Shown here: in pieces, positions 1 to 8,633 of the stretch | Numbering within the stretch: the first letter of the stretch is position 1 | Layout: each line of letters opens with the position of its first letter | Origin: JAHFPN01 sp963765745 | GTDB lineage: Bacteria > Pseudomonadota > Alphaproteobacteria > Rhizobiales > Xanthobacteraceae | Assembly: GCA_963765745.1 (NCBI GenBank) | Contig: CAVXXM010000007.1 | Coordinates: 1 to 43,282, forward strand | Direction of reading: 5' to 3' | Length of the DNA stretch: 43,282 nucleotides | The notes under the pieces: generated by a model | Databases searched by the model: none | What the model was told of the DNA's origin: nothing | The model's input: the letters and a program-made list of their open reading frames with translations, nothing else | Program-made: the position numbers and the translations under genes

Positions 1-1
1 A

Positions 2-77
2 TGGTGCCCAGGGCTGGAATTGAACCAGCGACACCGTGATTTTCAGTCACGTGCTCTACCAACTGAGCTACCTGGGC
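2..77 (-). tRNA. tRNA-Phe (GAA)
   Basis: Read on the minus strand this is a complete 76-nt cloverleaf. The acceptor arms GCCCAGG and CCTGGGC pair perfectly, followed by discriminator A and an encoded CCA at positions 4-2. The anticodon loop CTGAAAATC gives GAA (Phe), and the T arm contains GGTTCAATTCC. It lies downstream of yacG on the same strand, its usual partner in Rhizobiales. Confidence 0.97.
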
Positions 78-155
78 GCCGGGCGCTCGACCGGAAGGCG
101 ATCGAGAGCGCGGGTTTTATAGGAAGCCCCCTTACCCCTGTCCAGCCGCGCGGGA

Positions 156-380
156 TCAATCGCGCGCGCTCGATTCGTCGGGAACAGAGGCCGTTTCGTC
201 CTCATCCTCTCTCGCCGGCACCGCATAGACGCCGGAGAACCAGCGATTGAGATCGACATCGCTGCAGCGGCGCGAGCAGAACGGCCGGTGGGCGTCGGCC
301 GTGGCCTTGCCGCAGATCGGGCAACGCCGCGCCGGCGCGTTGTCGTTGGCGCTCGCGGCGGGCGGAGTCTTCTCGGACAC
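156..380 (-). CDS. yacG: DNA gyrase inhibitor YacG (zinc-binding)
   Basis: A 74-aa protein of the YacG family, small zinc proteins known to bind GyrB and inhibit DNA gyrase. Four zinc-ligand cysteines are visible as CPIC (C20, C23) and CSRRC (C35, C39), followed by the family signature DVDLNRW. The N-terminal 19 residues and the acidic C-terminus are low complexity, as is common in alphaproteobacterial homologues. The start is GTG at 380, only 5 nt after the maf stop, so translation is probably coupled to maf. The function is inferred from the family; the identification is secure. Confidence 0.9.
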   Translation of the reverse strand: MSEKTPPAASANDNAPARRCPICGKATADAHRPFCSRRCSDVDLNRWFSGVYAVPAREDEDETASVPDESSARD

Positions 381-385
381 GGCCT

Positions 386-1009
386 TCAGCCCGGGCTGAG
401 CCAGCCGAAATGCACCGGGTAGCTCTCGCCCTGCAACAGCGCGACCGTCTCATAGAGCGGCAGACCCACGACGTTGGTGTAGGAACCCACGAGCTTGACC
501 ACGAAAGCGCCGGCGATGCCCTGGATCGCGTAGCCCCCCGCCTTGCCGCGCCATTCGCCCGACGCGAGGTACGAATCGAGGTCCTCGGTCGAGAGCCGCT
601 TGAAGCGCACGCGGGTCTCCACCAGCCGGGTGCGCACCGCGTCGCGCGGCGTGATCACGCAGATGCCGCTATAGACCCGGTGCGCGCGGCCCGAGAGCAA
701 CCGCAGGCACGCGGCCGCGTCCTCCAGCAGATCGGGCTTGGGCAAAATGCGCCGGCCGACCGCCACCACCGTATCGGCGGCGACGATGTAGGCGGTCTTC
801 AGTTCTTCGTTCCCGCGCGCGCGCGGCAGCGCCGCCAGCGCCTTGTCGCGCGCGAGCCTGACCGCGAGCGTGCGCGGCAGCTCGCCGCGCTCCGGCGTCT
901 CGTCGATCTCGACCGGCAACAGCGTGTCCGGCTCCATGCCGGCTTGGCTCAAGAGCTGCAGCCGGCGCGGCGATCCGGACGCGAGCACGAGTTTCGGCCT
1001 GCCGATCAT
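386..1009 (-). CDS. maf: Maf family nucleoside triphosphate pyrophosphatase
   Basis: A 207-aa protein of the Maf/HAM1-like fold. Maf enzymes hydrolyse dTTP, UTP or modified NTPs to the monophosphate and PPi in the cytoplasm (house-cleaning). The N-terminal phosphate-binding motif LASGSPRR is at residues 9-16, the catalytic region AADTVVAVG lies near residues 96-104, and the C-terminal GGYAIQG plus GSYTNVVGLPLYE are conserved. The GYxIQG form resembles the YhdE (dTTP/UTP) subfamily more than YceF, though that assignment is tentative. The ATG start is preceded by AAGGA. It is followed 5 nt later by yacG. The 102-nt gap upstream lacks the infA gene usually found here. Confidence 0.9.
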   Translation of the reverse strand: MIGRPKLVLASGSPRRLQLLSQAGMEPDTLLPVEIDETPERGELPRTLAVRLARDKALAALPRARGNEELKTAYIVAADTVVAVGRRILPKPDLLEDAAACLRLLSGRAHRVYSGICVITPRDAVRTRLVETRVRFKRLSTEDLDSYLASGEWRGKAGGYAIQGIAGAFVVKLVGSYTNVVGLPLYETVALLQGESYPVHFGWLSPG

Positions 1010-1111
1010 CGTTCATCCTTGGCGCAGGGCGCGGAACCTAGCCGAACTGCCTGCTCATGTGAACAGGCCGCGCGCACGACGCCGCGCGGAAAAACATTGC
1101 GTACATTGGAG

Positions 1112-1579
1112 TTAGCCGCCGGCTGTGGCCGTAGCGCCAAAGCGCGAGCGGATGCGCTGCAAGAGCTCGTCGCGCACCGCCCGATAGGCTTCGAGCCGCT
1201 GCTCGCGATTGCCCCAGACCGCCGAGGGATTGGGGATCGGCCAGTATTCGACCTGGACCGGACGCGCGCGCGTCAACTCGAGCGCGCGGTGATGGGCCTC
1301 GGGCGACAGGCTCACCACCAGATCGAAGTCGAGCCCTTCCAGATCCTCGAGCTCGTCGAGCGTCACCGGCTTGTGGCGCTTGAGATCAATGCCGACCTCC
1401 TCCATCGCGGCGGCGACGAACGGGTCCGGCTCGCCGGCGCGCACGCCGGCCTCGGCTATTTTCAGCGACTGGCCGAAGAAATGCCGCGCCAGCGCTGCCG
1501 CCATCGGCGAGCGCACCACATTGTGCGCGCACAGGAACAGGACCGACTGCGGCCGGGCGCCGGGCTGGGTCGCGTCCAC
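1112..1579 (-). CDS. Low-molecular-weight phosphatase / ArsC-like protein
   Basis: A 155-aa protein of the low-molecular-weight tyrosine phosphatase and thioredoxin-type arsenate reductase superfamily. The phosphate loop C-X5-R-S is intact as CAHNVVRS (C17, R23, S24). The C-terminal loop that normally carries the general-acid Asp in a DP motif reads PIPNP here, with Asn117 encoded by AAT where Asp is expected, so catalysis may be weakened or altered. The start is GTG at 1579, immediately after the UPF0262 stop and behind a GGAAGGG Shine-Dalgarno, so it is part of the hisD operon. Substrate unknown; a role in arsenate detoxification is not implied by this context. Confidence 0.82.
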   Translation of the reverse strand: MDATQPGARPQSVLFLCAHNVVRSPMAAALARHFFGQSLKIAEAGVRAGEPDPFVAAAMEEVGIDLKRHKPVTLDELEDLEGLDFDLVVSLSPEAHHRALELTRARPVQVEYWPIPNPSAVWGNREQRLEAYRAVRDELLQRIRSRFGATATAGG

Positions 1580-1580
1580 T

Positions 1581-2069
1581 TCAGCCCTTCCAATGCAGCG
1601 CGCAGATCAGCGTGAACAGCCGCCGCGCCGTGTCGAAATCGACCTCGATCTTGTCCTTGAGCCGCTCGACCAGAAGCTCCGAGCCCTCGTTGTGCAGGCC
1701 GCGCCGGCCCATGTCGATCGCCTCGATCTGGGTCGGCGTCGCGGTGCGGATCGCCGCGTAATAGCTGTCGCAGACCATGAAATAATCGCGCACCACGCGC
1801 CGCAACGGCGTCAGCGACAGCACGTGGGCGATCACCGGCGCGCCGTCGGCCAGCGTCACTTCGAGCACCAGCCGCTGCTCGACCAGCGAAATCTTCAGCG
1901 CATAGGGCCCGCCCGCGTGCCCGAGCGGCTCGAAGCGGTTGCTCTCGATCAGATCGTAGATCGCGACTTCGCGCTCGTGCTCGACGTCGCGGTTGGCGCG
2001 GCCGATGGAAGCCTCGTCGAGGATGACGGCGACCAGACGGTTCGGATGGCTTTTCCCGGTGTCGGGCAT
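1581..2069 (-). CDS. UPF0262 family protein
   Basis: A 162-aa protein recognised as UPF0262, a family of unknown function found almost only in alphaproteobacteria and usually next to hisD. Conserved stretches include RDVEHEREVAIYDL near the N-terminus, LTPLRRVVRDYF in the middle, and the C-terminal FDTARRLFTLICALH. There is no signal peptide or membrane segment, so it is probably cytosolic. It starts 9 nt after the hisD stop and ends 1 nt before the next GTG start, so it sits inside a tight operon. No biochemical function can be assigned from the sequence. Confidence 0.88.
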   Translation of the reverse strand: MPDTGKSHPNRLVAVILDEASIGRANRDVEHEREVAIYDLIESNRFEPLGHAGGPYALKISLVEQRLVLEVTLADGAPVIAHVLSLTPLRRVVRDYFMVCDSYYAAIRTATPTQIEAIDMGRRGLHNEGSELLVERLKDKIEVDFDTARRLFTLICALHWKG

Positions 2070-2078
2070 CGCGCCGCG

Positions 2079-3374
2079 TCAGTCGCGGTTGAGCCGGATC
2101 GCGACCGAGCGGGCGTGCGCGTCGAGCCCCTCGGCCTCGCCGAGCGCGATCGCCGCCGGCCCCAGCGCGCGCAATTGTTCCGGCCCGCACTTGAGCAACG
2201 AAGTGCGCTTCATGAAATCGAGCACGCCCAGCCCCGAGGCGAAGCGCGCCGAGCGCGCGGTCGGCAGCACGTGGTTGGAGCCGCCCACGTAATCGCCGAT
2301 CGCTTCGGGCGTATAGGCCCCGATGAAGATCGCGCCCGCGTTCTTGATACGCGCGGCAAGCCGCTCGGCGTCGGCCGCATGGATTTCCACGTGCTCGGCG
2401 GCGATGCGGTCCACCAGCGGGATCGCGTCGTCGAGCTTGCCGACAAGGATGATCGCGCCGAAATCGCGCCAGCTCGCGCCGGCGATCTTGGCGCGCGGCA
2501 GCGTCTTGAGCTGCGCGGCGACGGCCTGCTCGACCGCGTCGGCGAGCCCGGCGTCGTCGGTGACGAGAATCGGCTGCGCCGCCTCGTCGTGCTCGGCCTG
2601 CGCGAGCAGATCGGCGGCGATCCAGTCCGGGTTGGCGTCCTTGTCGGCGAGCACCAGCACCTCGGACGGGCCCGCGATCAGATCGATACCGACGCGGCCG
2701 AACACCAGGCGCTTGGCCGCCGCCACATAGGCGTTGCCGGGCCCGACGATCTTGGCGACCGGCTTGATCGTCTCGGTGCCATAGGCGAGCGCGGCGATCG
2801 CCTGCGCGCCGCCCACCCGATAGATTTCGGTGACACCCGCGAGCTTTGCCGCCGCCAGCACCAGCGGATCGAGCTTGCCGCCGGGTGCCGGCACCGTCAT
2901 CGCGAGCCGCGTCACGCCGGCGACCTTGGCCGGCACCGCGTTCATCAGGACCGACGACGGGTAAGCCGCCTTGCCGCCCGGCACATAGAGCCCGACCGCC
3001 TCGATCGGCGTCCAGCGGCTGCCGAGCTCGACGCCGAGCGGGTCGGTATAACGCTCGTCCTTGGGCAGCTGCCGCTTGTGGTGTGCCTCGATGCGCGCCT
3101 TGGCGAACTCGAGCGCGGCGCGCGTTTCCTTCTTGATCGCGCCGAGCGCCGCGTCGATTTCCTTCTCGTCGATGCGGATGCCGAGCTTTTCGAGATCGGC
3201 TTTATCGAAGCGGCGCGTGAGCTCGATGAGCGCCCGATCGCCGCGCGCGGCGACATCGGTGACGATGTCGCGTACCGCCGCTTCCACGTCCTCGGCGCTT
3301 TCGCGCTTGGCGGCGAGAAAGGCGTCGAATCGGGCGGCGAAGTCCTTGGCCTTGCTGTCGAGGCGGATCGGCAT
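2079..3374 (-). CDS. hisD: Histidinol dehydrogenase
   Basis: A 431-aa zinc enzyme that performs the last two steps of histidine biosynthesis, oxidising L-histidinol to L-histidine with two NAD+. Family motifs are present: the GPGNAYVAAAKRLVFG nucleotide/substrate segment, the DLLAQAEHD zinc region, AAEHVEIHA with the catalytic Glu-His pair, and the GGSNHVLPT loop. The open frame extends further upstream, but the family-typical N-terminus starts at the ATG at 3374, which leaves 11 nt after the DUF2948 stop and gives the usual length. It lies in the alphaproteobacterial order murA, DUF2948, hisD, UPF0262, phosphatase. Confidence 0.96.
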   Translation of the reverse strand: MPIRLDSKAKDFAARFDAFLAAKRESAEDVEAAVRDIVTDVAARGDRALIELTRRFDKADLEKLGIRIDEKEIDAALGAIKKETRAALEFAKARIEAHHKRQLPKDERYTDPLGVELGSRWTPIEAVGLYVPGGKAAYPSSVLMNAVPAKVAGVTRLAMTVPAPGGKLDPLVLAAAKLAGVTEIYRVGGAQAIAALAYGTETIKPVAKIVGPGNAYVAAAKRLVFGRVGIDLIAGPSEVLVLADKDANPDWIAADLLAQAEHDEAAQPILVTDDAGLADAVEQAVAAQLKTLPRAKIAGASWRDFGAIILVGKLDDAIPLVDRIAAEHVEIHAADAERLAARIKNAGAIFIGAYTPEAIGDYVGGSNHVLPTARSARFASGLGVLDFMKRTSLLKCGPEQLRALGPAAIALGEAEGLDAHARSVAIRLNRD

Positions 3375-3385
3375 CTGGTGTCCGT

Positions 3386-3826
3386 CTACTTTTCGTCGTG
3401 CTTGGGCTGCGCCCGCGCCGACCAGCCGGGGCCGAGGTCGCTGATTTCCGCTTCCAGGCACTCGACCTTGAGCCGGATCGCCGCGTCGCCGGAGAAGAAC
3501 AGCGTCACCATGCCCGACGGCTTGTCGGTCTCGTCGAAATCGACCGCCAAGAGATTCAGCACCGTGTCGCGGTCGGCGAGCGAAAACCCGCGCGTCTGCG
3601 CCCCGAGCACGCGCTCGAAATGCACGCCGGCGCGCCGGCGCATCGGCCGGCCGCGCTCGGCCGCCGCCCAGTCGAACCGGTTCACCAGCATGGCGAAGCG
3701 CTTTTCCTTGTCGAGAAAAGCCATGTCGACGACCTTGGCGACCGCGTCCTGCAGGTGCGCGGACAGGACCGAAAGATCCTCGGCGTCCAGCGCGGCGAGC
3801 TTGAGCATTTCGGGTTCGGTGGCCAT
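3386..3826 (-). CDS. DUF2948 family protein
   Basis: A 146-aa protein recognised as DUF2948, an uncharacterised alphaproteobacterial family nearly always located between murA and hisD. Visible conserved segments are LKLAALDAEDLSVLSAHLQDA near the start and the RRRAGVHFERV region. It is predicted soluble, with no signal peptide. The start is ATG at 3826, chosen over a longer frame because a strong GGAGG lies a few bases upstream and the family starts near here. It probably shares an operon with hisD (11-nt gap). Function unknown. Confidence 0.85.
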   Translation of the reverse strand: MATEPEMLKLAALDAEDLSVLSAHLQDAVAKVVDMAFLDKEKRFAMLVNRFDWAAAERGRPMRRRAGVHFERVLGAQTRGFSLADRDTVLNLLAVDFDETDKPSGMVTLFFSGDAAIRLKVECLEAEISDLGPGWSARAQPKHDEK

Positions 3827-3891
3827 GGCATTCCTCCCGCGCGCAATACCGGCGCGGCGGGTTCGCAAGTGCAAGCCTGCGCGTCGTAACT

Positions 3892-3990
3892 CGTCATGGC
3901 CGGGCTTGTCCCAGCCATCCCGATGATTAAATCGTTGAGCGCTGTGACCTTCCTGATCGGGATCCCCGGGGCCTCAGCCCGGCAATGACG
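3892..3990. repeat. Intergenic inverted repeat (MAGTSPAMT-type)
   Basis: A 99-bp imperfect palindrome sits between DUF2948 and murA. Outer arms cgtcatggccgggct (3892-3906) and agcccggcaatgacg (3976-3990) match at 14 of 15 positions. Inner arms atcccgat (3917-3924) and atcgggat (3956-3963) match fully. Elements beginning this way are scattered between genes in Bradyrhizobium and relatives and are often mistranslated as MAGTSPAMT. The element may be a REP-like or MITE-like repeat, and the RNA hairpin could separate murA from DUF2948 transcription. Confidence 0.72.
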
Positions 3991-4002
3991 AAGATGAGGG
4001 GC

Positions 4003-5292
4003 TTAACCGGCGACCCGCTCGATGGCGGCGCCGCAGCGGGCGAGCTTCTGCTCCAGCCGCTCGAAGCCGCGGTCGAGATGATAGACGCGATGCACGATGG
4101 TTTCGCCCTCGGCGGCGAGCGCGGCGATCACCAGCGACACCGAGGCGCGCAGATCCGTGGCCATGACCGGCGCGCCCTTGAGCCGCTCGACGCCTTCGAT
4201 CGTCGCGGTCTCGCCGTCGAGGTGGATGCGCGCGCCGAGGCGGGCGAGTTCCTGCACGTGCATGAAGCGGTTCTCGAAAATCGTTTCGGTGATCTTCGAC
4301 GTGCCGCGCGCCCGCGTCATCAGCGCCATCAGCTGCGCCTGCAAATCGGTCGGGAACCCCGGAAACGGCGCGGTCGAGACTTCGACCGGCCCGAGCCCCG
4401 CGCCGTCGCGCTTGATGCGGATGCCCTCGTTGGTCTTGGTGATCTCGACCCCTGCGCTCGCCAGCAACTGCAGCGGCGCCTCCAGCAACTCGGTGCGCGC
4501 GCCGAGCAGCATCACGTCGCCGCCGGTCATCGCGGTCGCCATGGCATAGGTTCCGGTCTCGATGCGGTCGGGCAGCACCGCGTGGCGCGCGGCGTGCAGA
4601 CGCTCCACGCCCTGAATGCGAATGGTCGCCGTGCCGGCGCCTTCGATCTTCGCGCCCATTTTCTGCAGGCACGCGGCGACGTCGCCGATCTCCGGCTCCT
4701 GCGCCGCGTTCTCGATCACGCTCTCGCCGCGCGCGAGCGCGGCCGTGAGCAGCGCGGTATGGGTGGCGCCGACCGAGTTTTTCTCGAAACGGATGCGTGC
4801 GCCGCGCAGACCCTGCTTCGCGCGCGCCAGCACATAACCCTCTTCGATGTCGATCGCCGCGCCCAGCGCCTTGAGCGCGTCGAGATGGAAGTCCACCGGC
4901 CGCGTGCCGATCGAGCAGCCGCCGGGCATCGACACGCGCGCCTCGCCCATGCGCGCGACCAGCGGGCCGATCACCCAGAAGCTCGCGCGCATCTTGGACA
5001 CCAGATGATAGGGCGCGGTGGTGTCGACGATGTTCTTGGCCGAGAGCTGCAGGGTCTGGCCGGAATTCTCGCTCTCGCCCGCGCGCTTGCCGGCCACCGT
5101 CACGTCGACGCCGTGATTGCCGAGGATGCGCTGCAGCAGCATCACGTCGGCCAGTTGCGGCACATTGTCGAGGACGAGGGTCTCGTCGGTCAGGAGACTC
5201 GCGATCATCAGGGGAAGCGCCGCGTTCTTCGCGCCCGAGATCGGGATTTCGCCCTTCAGCGCGCGGCCGCCGCGGATGCGGATCCGGTCCAT
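4003..5292 (-). CDS. murA: UDP-N-acetylglucosamine 1-carboxyvinyltransferase
   Basis: A 429-aa cytoplasmic enzyme that transfers enolpyruvate from PEP to UDP-GlcNAc, the first committed step of peptidoglycan synthesis and the fosfomycin target. The catalytic loop is clear as PGGCSIGTRPVD with Cys126, the normal fosfomycin-sensitive residue. The N-terminal SGAKNAALPL provides the conserved Lys22 and Asn23. Length and C-terminus (RGFERLEQKL) are typical. The ATG at 5292 follows a GGGGAAAAG Shine-Dalgarno. The gene is first of the minus-strand housekeeping run; about 176 bp carrying an inverted repeat separate it from DUF2948. Confidence 0.97.
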   Translation of the reverse strand: MDRIRIRGGRALKGEIPISGAKNAALPLMIASLLTDETLVLDNVPQLADVMLLQRILGNHGVDVTVAGKRAGESENSGQTLQLSAKNIVDTTAPYHLVSKMRASFWVIGPLVARMGEARVSMPGGCSIGTRPVDFHLDALKALGAAIDIEEGYVLARAKQGLRGARIRFEKNSVGATHTALLTAALARGESVIENAAQEPEIGDVAACLQKMGAKIEGAGTATIRIQGVERLHAARHAVLPDRIETGTYAMATAMTGGDVMLLGARTELLEAPLQLLASAGVEITKTNEGIRIKRDGAGLGPVEVSTAPFPGFPTDLQAQLMALMTRARGTSKITETIFENRFMHVQELARLGARIHLDGETATIEGVERLKGAPVMATDLRASVSLVIAALAAEGETIVHRVYHLDRGFERLEQKLARCGAAIERVAG

Positions 5293-5370
5293 TCTTTTCC
5301 CCTTTGGCGGCGCGCCGCCCCGTCCGAAGGGCCGGTCTAGCCGACGAGGCGGGGCGAAACAATGGCGCGG

Positions 5371-5538
5371 CTATTTTCGCCGCCCGGTTTCGCCGGGCTT
5401 CTCGCCTTTCGTCCCGGGCACGCGGCCGCGCGCTTGCGCTTTGCGCCGCTTCAGGTTCTCGCGCAACGCGCTCGCCAGCCGCTCGGCCCGTAGGGTCCGC
5501 GCGGAGTCTCTATCCACCGGTTTGCGGTCATCGGCCAT
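5371..5538 (-). CDS. Small basic hypothetical protein
   Basis: A predicted 55-aa protein, very rich in Arg and Lys, with the core LRAERLASALRENLKRRKAQARG and a Gly/Lys-rich tail. Similar short proteins with the LRENLxRRKxQ pattern are common in Rhizobiales and have no known function. The start is ATG at 5538. A longer frame exists upstream but would run antisense across the tRNA-Thr gene, so it is rejected. It has no signal peptide or membrane segment, and is possibly nucleic-acid associated by charge alone. It lies 78 nt upstream of murA on the same strand. Confidence 0.68.
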   Translation of the reverse strand: MADDRKPVDRDSARTLRAERLASALRENLKRRKAQARGRVPGTKGEKPGETGRRK

Positions 5539-5630
5539 CGCCCGATCGCTAGGCCCGCCGCCCGGTCGAGGCAAGCCAAATCCTTGCGGCGCCGCACCCC
5601 CTGTGGCAGTTTCCCGCCGCATCGGAATTC

Positions 5631-5705
<75 letters not shown>

Positions 5706-5738
5706 GTTCTCGAACGAAGACGGCGATCAGGCGGCGCA

Positions 5739-6794
5739 TCAACGCAGCTCGGCGTTGACCTTCTCCAGCACTTGCGAGCCCGGGCACAACTCGGCCTCGT
5801 TCAGCGCATTGAGCGGCGTCTTGGTCACGCTCATGCGCTCGCACAGGTCGCTGGCCCCCGGCTCCACATAGAGCAGCCCGGTAACGACCTCGCCCTTGTC
5901 GTGGTGATGCATGAGATAGGAAAGCGCGGTCGATTTGTTGGTCGCGTCATAATCGGAGGCGAGCTTCTTGAGCTTCAGGAAGGTGCCGTCATGCTGGCGC
6001 ACCATGGTCGAGGTGCCCGGCTCGTAGTCGGCCTTGATCGGTGCCTTGCCCTCGATGAACTCGATGGCGTTCACCGCCTCGTTGTGCTCGCGCACGTAAT
6101 CGAAGCTCTTGGTCGAGCCCGGATGATTGTTGAACGCGACGCACGGGCTGATGCAGTCGATGAACGACGCGCCGCCGTGCTCGATCCCGGCCTTGATCAG
6201 ATCTACGAGCTGCCGCTTGTCGCCGGAGAAACTGCGGGCGACGAAGGTCGCCCCCATGATGATAGCAAGCCCCACCAGATCGATCGGCTCATCCTGATTG
6301 CCGGCGCCCTTCTTCGACTTCGAGCCCTTGTCGGCGGTGGCGGAGAACTGGCCCTTGGTGAGGCCGTAGACGCCGTTGTTCTCGACGACATAGAGCATAT
6401 TGACGCCGCGCCGGAGCAGATGCGCGAACTGACCGAGCCCGATGGACGCGGAGTCGCCGTCGCCCGACACGCCGAGATAGATGAGATCGCGGTTGGCCAA
6501 ATTCGCGCCGGTTGCCACCGAAGGCATGCGCCCGTGCACCGAGTTGAAGCCGTGGCTTTGCCCGAGGAAATAGTCCGGCGTTTTCGAGGAGCAGCCGATG
6601 CCGGAGAGCTTGGCCACCCGGTGCGGCTCGAGATTCAGTTCGAAGAAAGCCTGAATCAACGCGGCGCTGATCGAGTCGTGGCCGCAGCCCGCGCACAAGG
6701 TCGAGACCTTGCCCTCGTAGTCGCGGTGCGTGAAGCCGAGCGTGTTATGCGGCAGTTTCGGATGATGCAGCTTGGGTTTGACGATATAGGTCAT
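5739..6794 (-). CDS. korB: 2-oxoacid:ferredoxin oxidoreductase, beta subunit
   Basis: A 351-aa thiamine-diphosphate subunit of the PFOR/KOR superfamily, which oxidatively decarboxylates a 2-oxoacid to the acyl-CoA and reduces ferredoxin. The iron-sulfur ligands are visible as LCAGCGH (C34, C37) and GIGCSS (C68), with a further Cys in SPCVAFNN. The ThDP/Mg motif is GDGDSASIG at 111-119, with ENNGVYGLTKGQ following. The pairing with a gamma-alpha fusion subunit favours 2-oxoglutarate as the substrate, but this cannot be proved from sequence. Its ATG overlaps the alpha-subunit stop as ATGA, implying translational coupling. Confidence 0.88.
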   Translation of the reverse strand: MTYIVKPKLHHPKLPHNTLGFTHRDYEGKVSTLCAGCGHDSISAALIQAFFELNLEPHRVAKLSGIGCSSKTPDYFLGQSHGFNSVHGRMPSVATGANLANRDLIYLGVSGDGDSASIGLGQFAHLLRRGVNMLYVVENNGVYGLTKGQFSATADKGSKSKKGAGNQDEPIDLVGLAIIMGATFVARSFSGDKRQLVDLIKAGIEHGGASFIDCISPCVAFNNHPGSTKSFDYVREHNEAVNAIEFIEGKAPIKADYEPGTSTMVRQHDGTFLKLKKLASDYDATNKSTALSYLMHHHDKGEVVTGLLYVEPGASDLCERMSVTKTPLNALNEAELCPGSQVLEKVNAELR

Positions 6795-8633
6795 GACGCC
6801 ACCACTTTGCGGATCGAGGCCCGGCCGATCTCCTGCATGCGCCGCGCGATTTCGCTGACGATGAACTGCGCGGTGATCGGCGTGCCGTCATAGTGCAGGA
6901 TCGAGGCGATCTTGGCCGCTTCCACCTGACCGGTTTCGAGCAAGAGCGTGCGCATCTGCGCGTCGCGGTTCTGCTCCACCAGGAACACGCGCTCGTGCGA
7001 GCGGATGAAGTCGATCACCTCGTCGGTGAAGGGATAGGCGCGCACCCGCAGCCGATCGAGCAGGATGCCGCTCTTCTCGAGCGTGCCGATCGCCTCGTCC
7101 ATAGCCGCGGTGGTCGAGCCGAAATAGATCGCGCCGATACGCGTGAGCTCCTTGGCGTCGATGCGGATCGGGAGCCGGGATGAGCTTCTTTGCGGTCTCG
7201 TACTTCTTCAGGAGCCGCTGCATATTGTCGACATAGACCGGCCCCTCTTCGCTGTAGCGCGCATACCTGTCGCGCGACGTGCCGCGCGTGAAGAAGGCGC
7301 CTTTGGTCGGGTGGGCGCCGGGATAGGTGCGGTACGGAATTCCGTCGCCGTCGACGTCGAGATAACGACCGAACTCCTTGCCCGCTTCCAGTTCCTCGAA
7401 CTTCATCACCTTGCCGCGGTCGTATTTGCGCGCATCGTCCCAGGCGAGCGGCGGCACCAGCCATTCGTTCATGCCGATGTCGAGGTCCGACATGACGAAG
7501 ATCGGCGTCTGCAGCCGGTCGGCAAGATCGAGCGCCTTGGCGGCGAATTCGAAGCATTCGCGCGGGTCCTGCGGCAGCAGGAGCACGTGCCGCGTATCGC
7601 CATGCGAAGCATAGGCAGCGATGAGCAAGTCCGACTGCTGGGTACGCGTCGGCATGCCGGTCGAAGGGCCGCCGCGCTGCACGTCGAAGATCACCGCCGG
7701 GATTTCGGCGAAATACGCGAGCCCGATGAATTCCTGCATCAGCGAGATGCCGGGGCCGGCCGTGGCGGTAAACGCCCGCGCGCCGTTCCAGGCCGCGCCG
7801 ATCACCATGCCGATCGCGGCCAGCTCATCCTCGGCCTGTACGATCGCATACTTGCTGTTGCCCTCGGCGTCGGCGCGGAAACGCCGGCAATAACTCGCGA
7901 ACGCTTCGGCCATGGAGGTCGAGGGCGTGATCGGATACCAGGCCGCGACCGTGGCCCCGCCATAGACGCAGCCGAGCGCCGCCGCGGCATTGCCCTCGAT
8001 GTAAATCTGGTCGCGCACCTTGTCGGCGCGCTTCACTTTGAGCCCGAGCGCACCGGGCAGGTTCTTCTTCGCATAATCGCGGCCGATGTGGAACGCCTCG
8101 AGATTCGGCGCGATCAGCTTATCCTTGCCCTTGTATTGCTCGCGGATCAGCGTCTCGATCACCTCGGGCTCGATTTCGAGCAATTGCGAAAGCGCACCCA
8201 CGTACATGATATTCTTGAACAGCTGCCGCTGGCGCGGATCCGAGTACTGCTTGTTGCAGATCTCGGTGAGCGGCATGCCGATCACGTTGATGTCGCCGCG
8301 GAACTTCGACGGCGGCAACGGTTTCGTCGAGTCGTAGAACAGGTATCCGCCGGGCTCGATGCCGGCCACGTCCTTGTCCCAGGTCTGCGGATTCATCGCG
8401 ACCATGAGATCGGTGCCGCCGCGGCGGCCGAGGTGGCCGGCTTCGCTGACACGAACCTCGTACCAGGTCGGCAGGCCCTGGATGTTGGACGGGAAGATGT
8501 TGCGCGAGCCGATCGGCACGCCCATGCGCATGATCGAGCGCGCGAACGTGCGATTCGCGCTCGCCGAGCCCGAGCCGTTGACGTTGGCGAACAGAACGAC
8601 GAAGTCGTTCTCCCGCTCTAGGCGCGGCGGCAT
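6791..8633 (-). CDS. korA: 2-oxoacid:ferredoxin oxidoreductase, gamma-alpha subunit (frameshifted)
   Basis: Encodes a fused gamma (about residues 1-200) and alpha subunit of about 613 aa that partners the beta subunit. The alpha part shows WYPITPSTSMAEAF and the QAEDELAAIGMVIGAAWNGARAFTATAGPG region typical of ThDP-enzyme pyrimidine domains. The frame breaks once. Up to LIPAP it reads in one frame, then continues in another as IRIDAKEL...YFGSTTAAMDEAIG to the stop at 6791. Removing one G from the GGG at 7170-7172 restores a continuous frame, and the total length is 3n+1. The start is ATG at 8633, overlapping the upstream gene by 16 nt. Sequencing error is the simplest explanation; if real, the last 125 or so residues are lost. 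Confidence 0.85.

Noticed and set aside
1371..3926. A very long plus-strand open frame of about 850 codons
   Set aside because: It lies antisense to the phosphatase, UPF0262, hisD and DUF2948 genes, has biased Arg/Ala-rich composition and no ribosome site; it is a GC-driven shadow.
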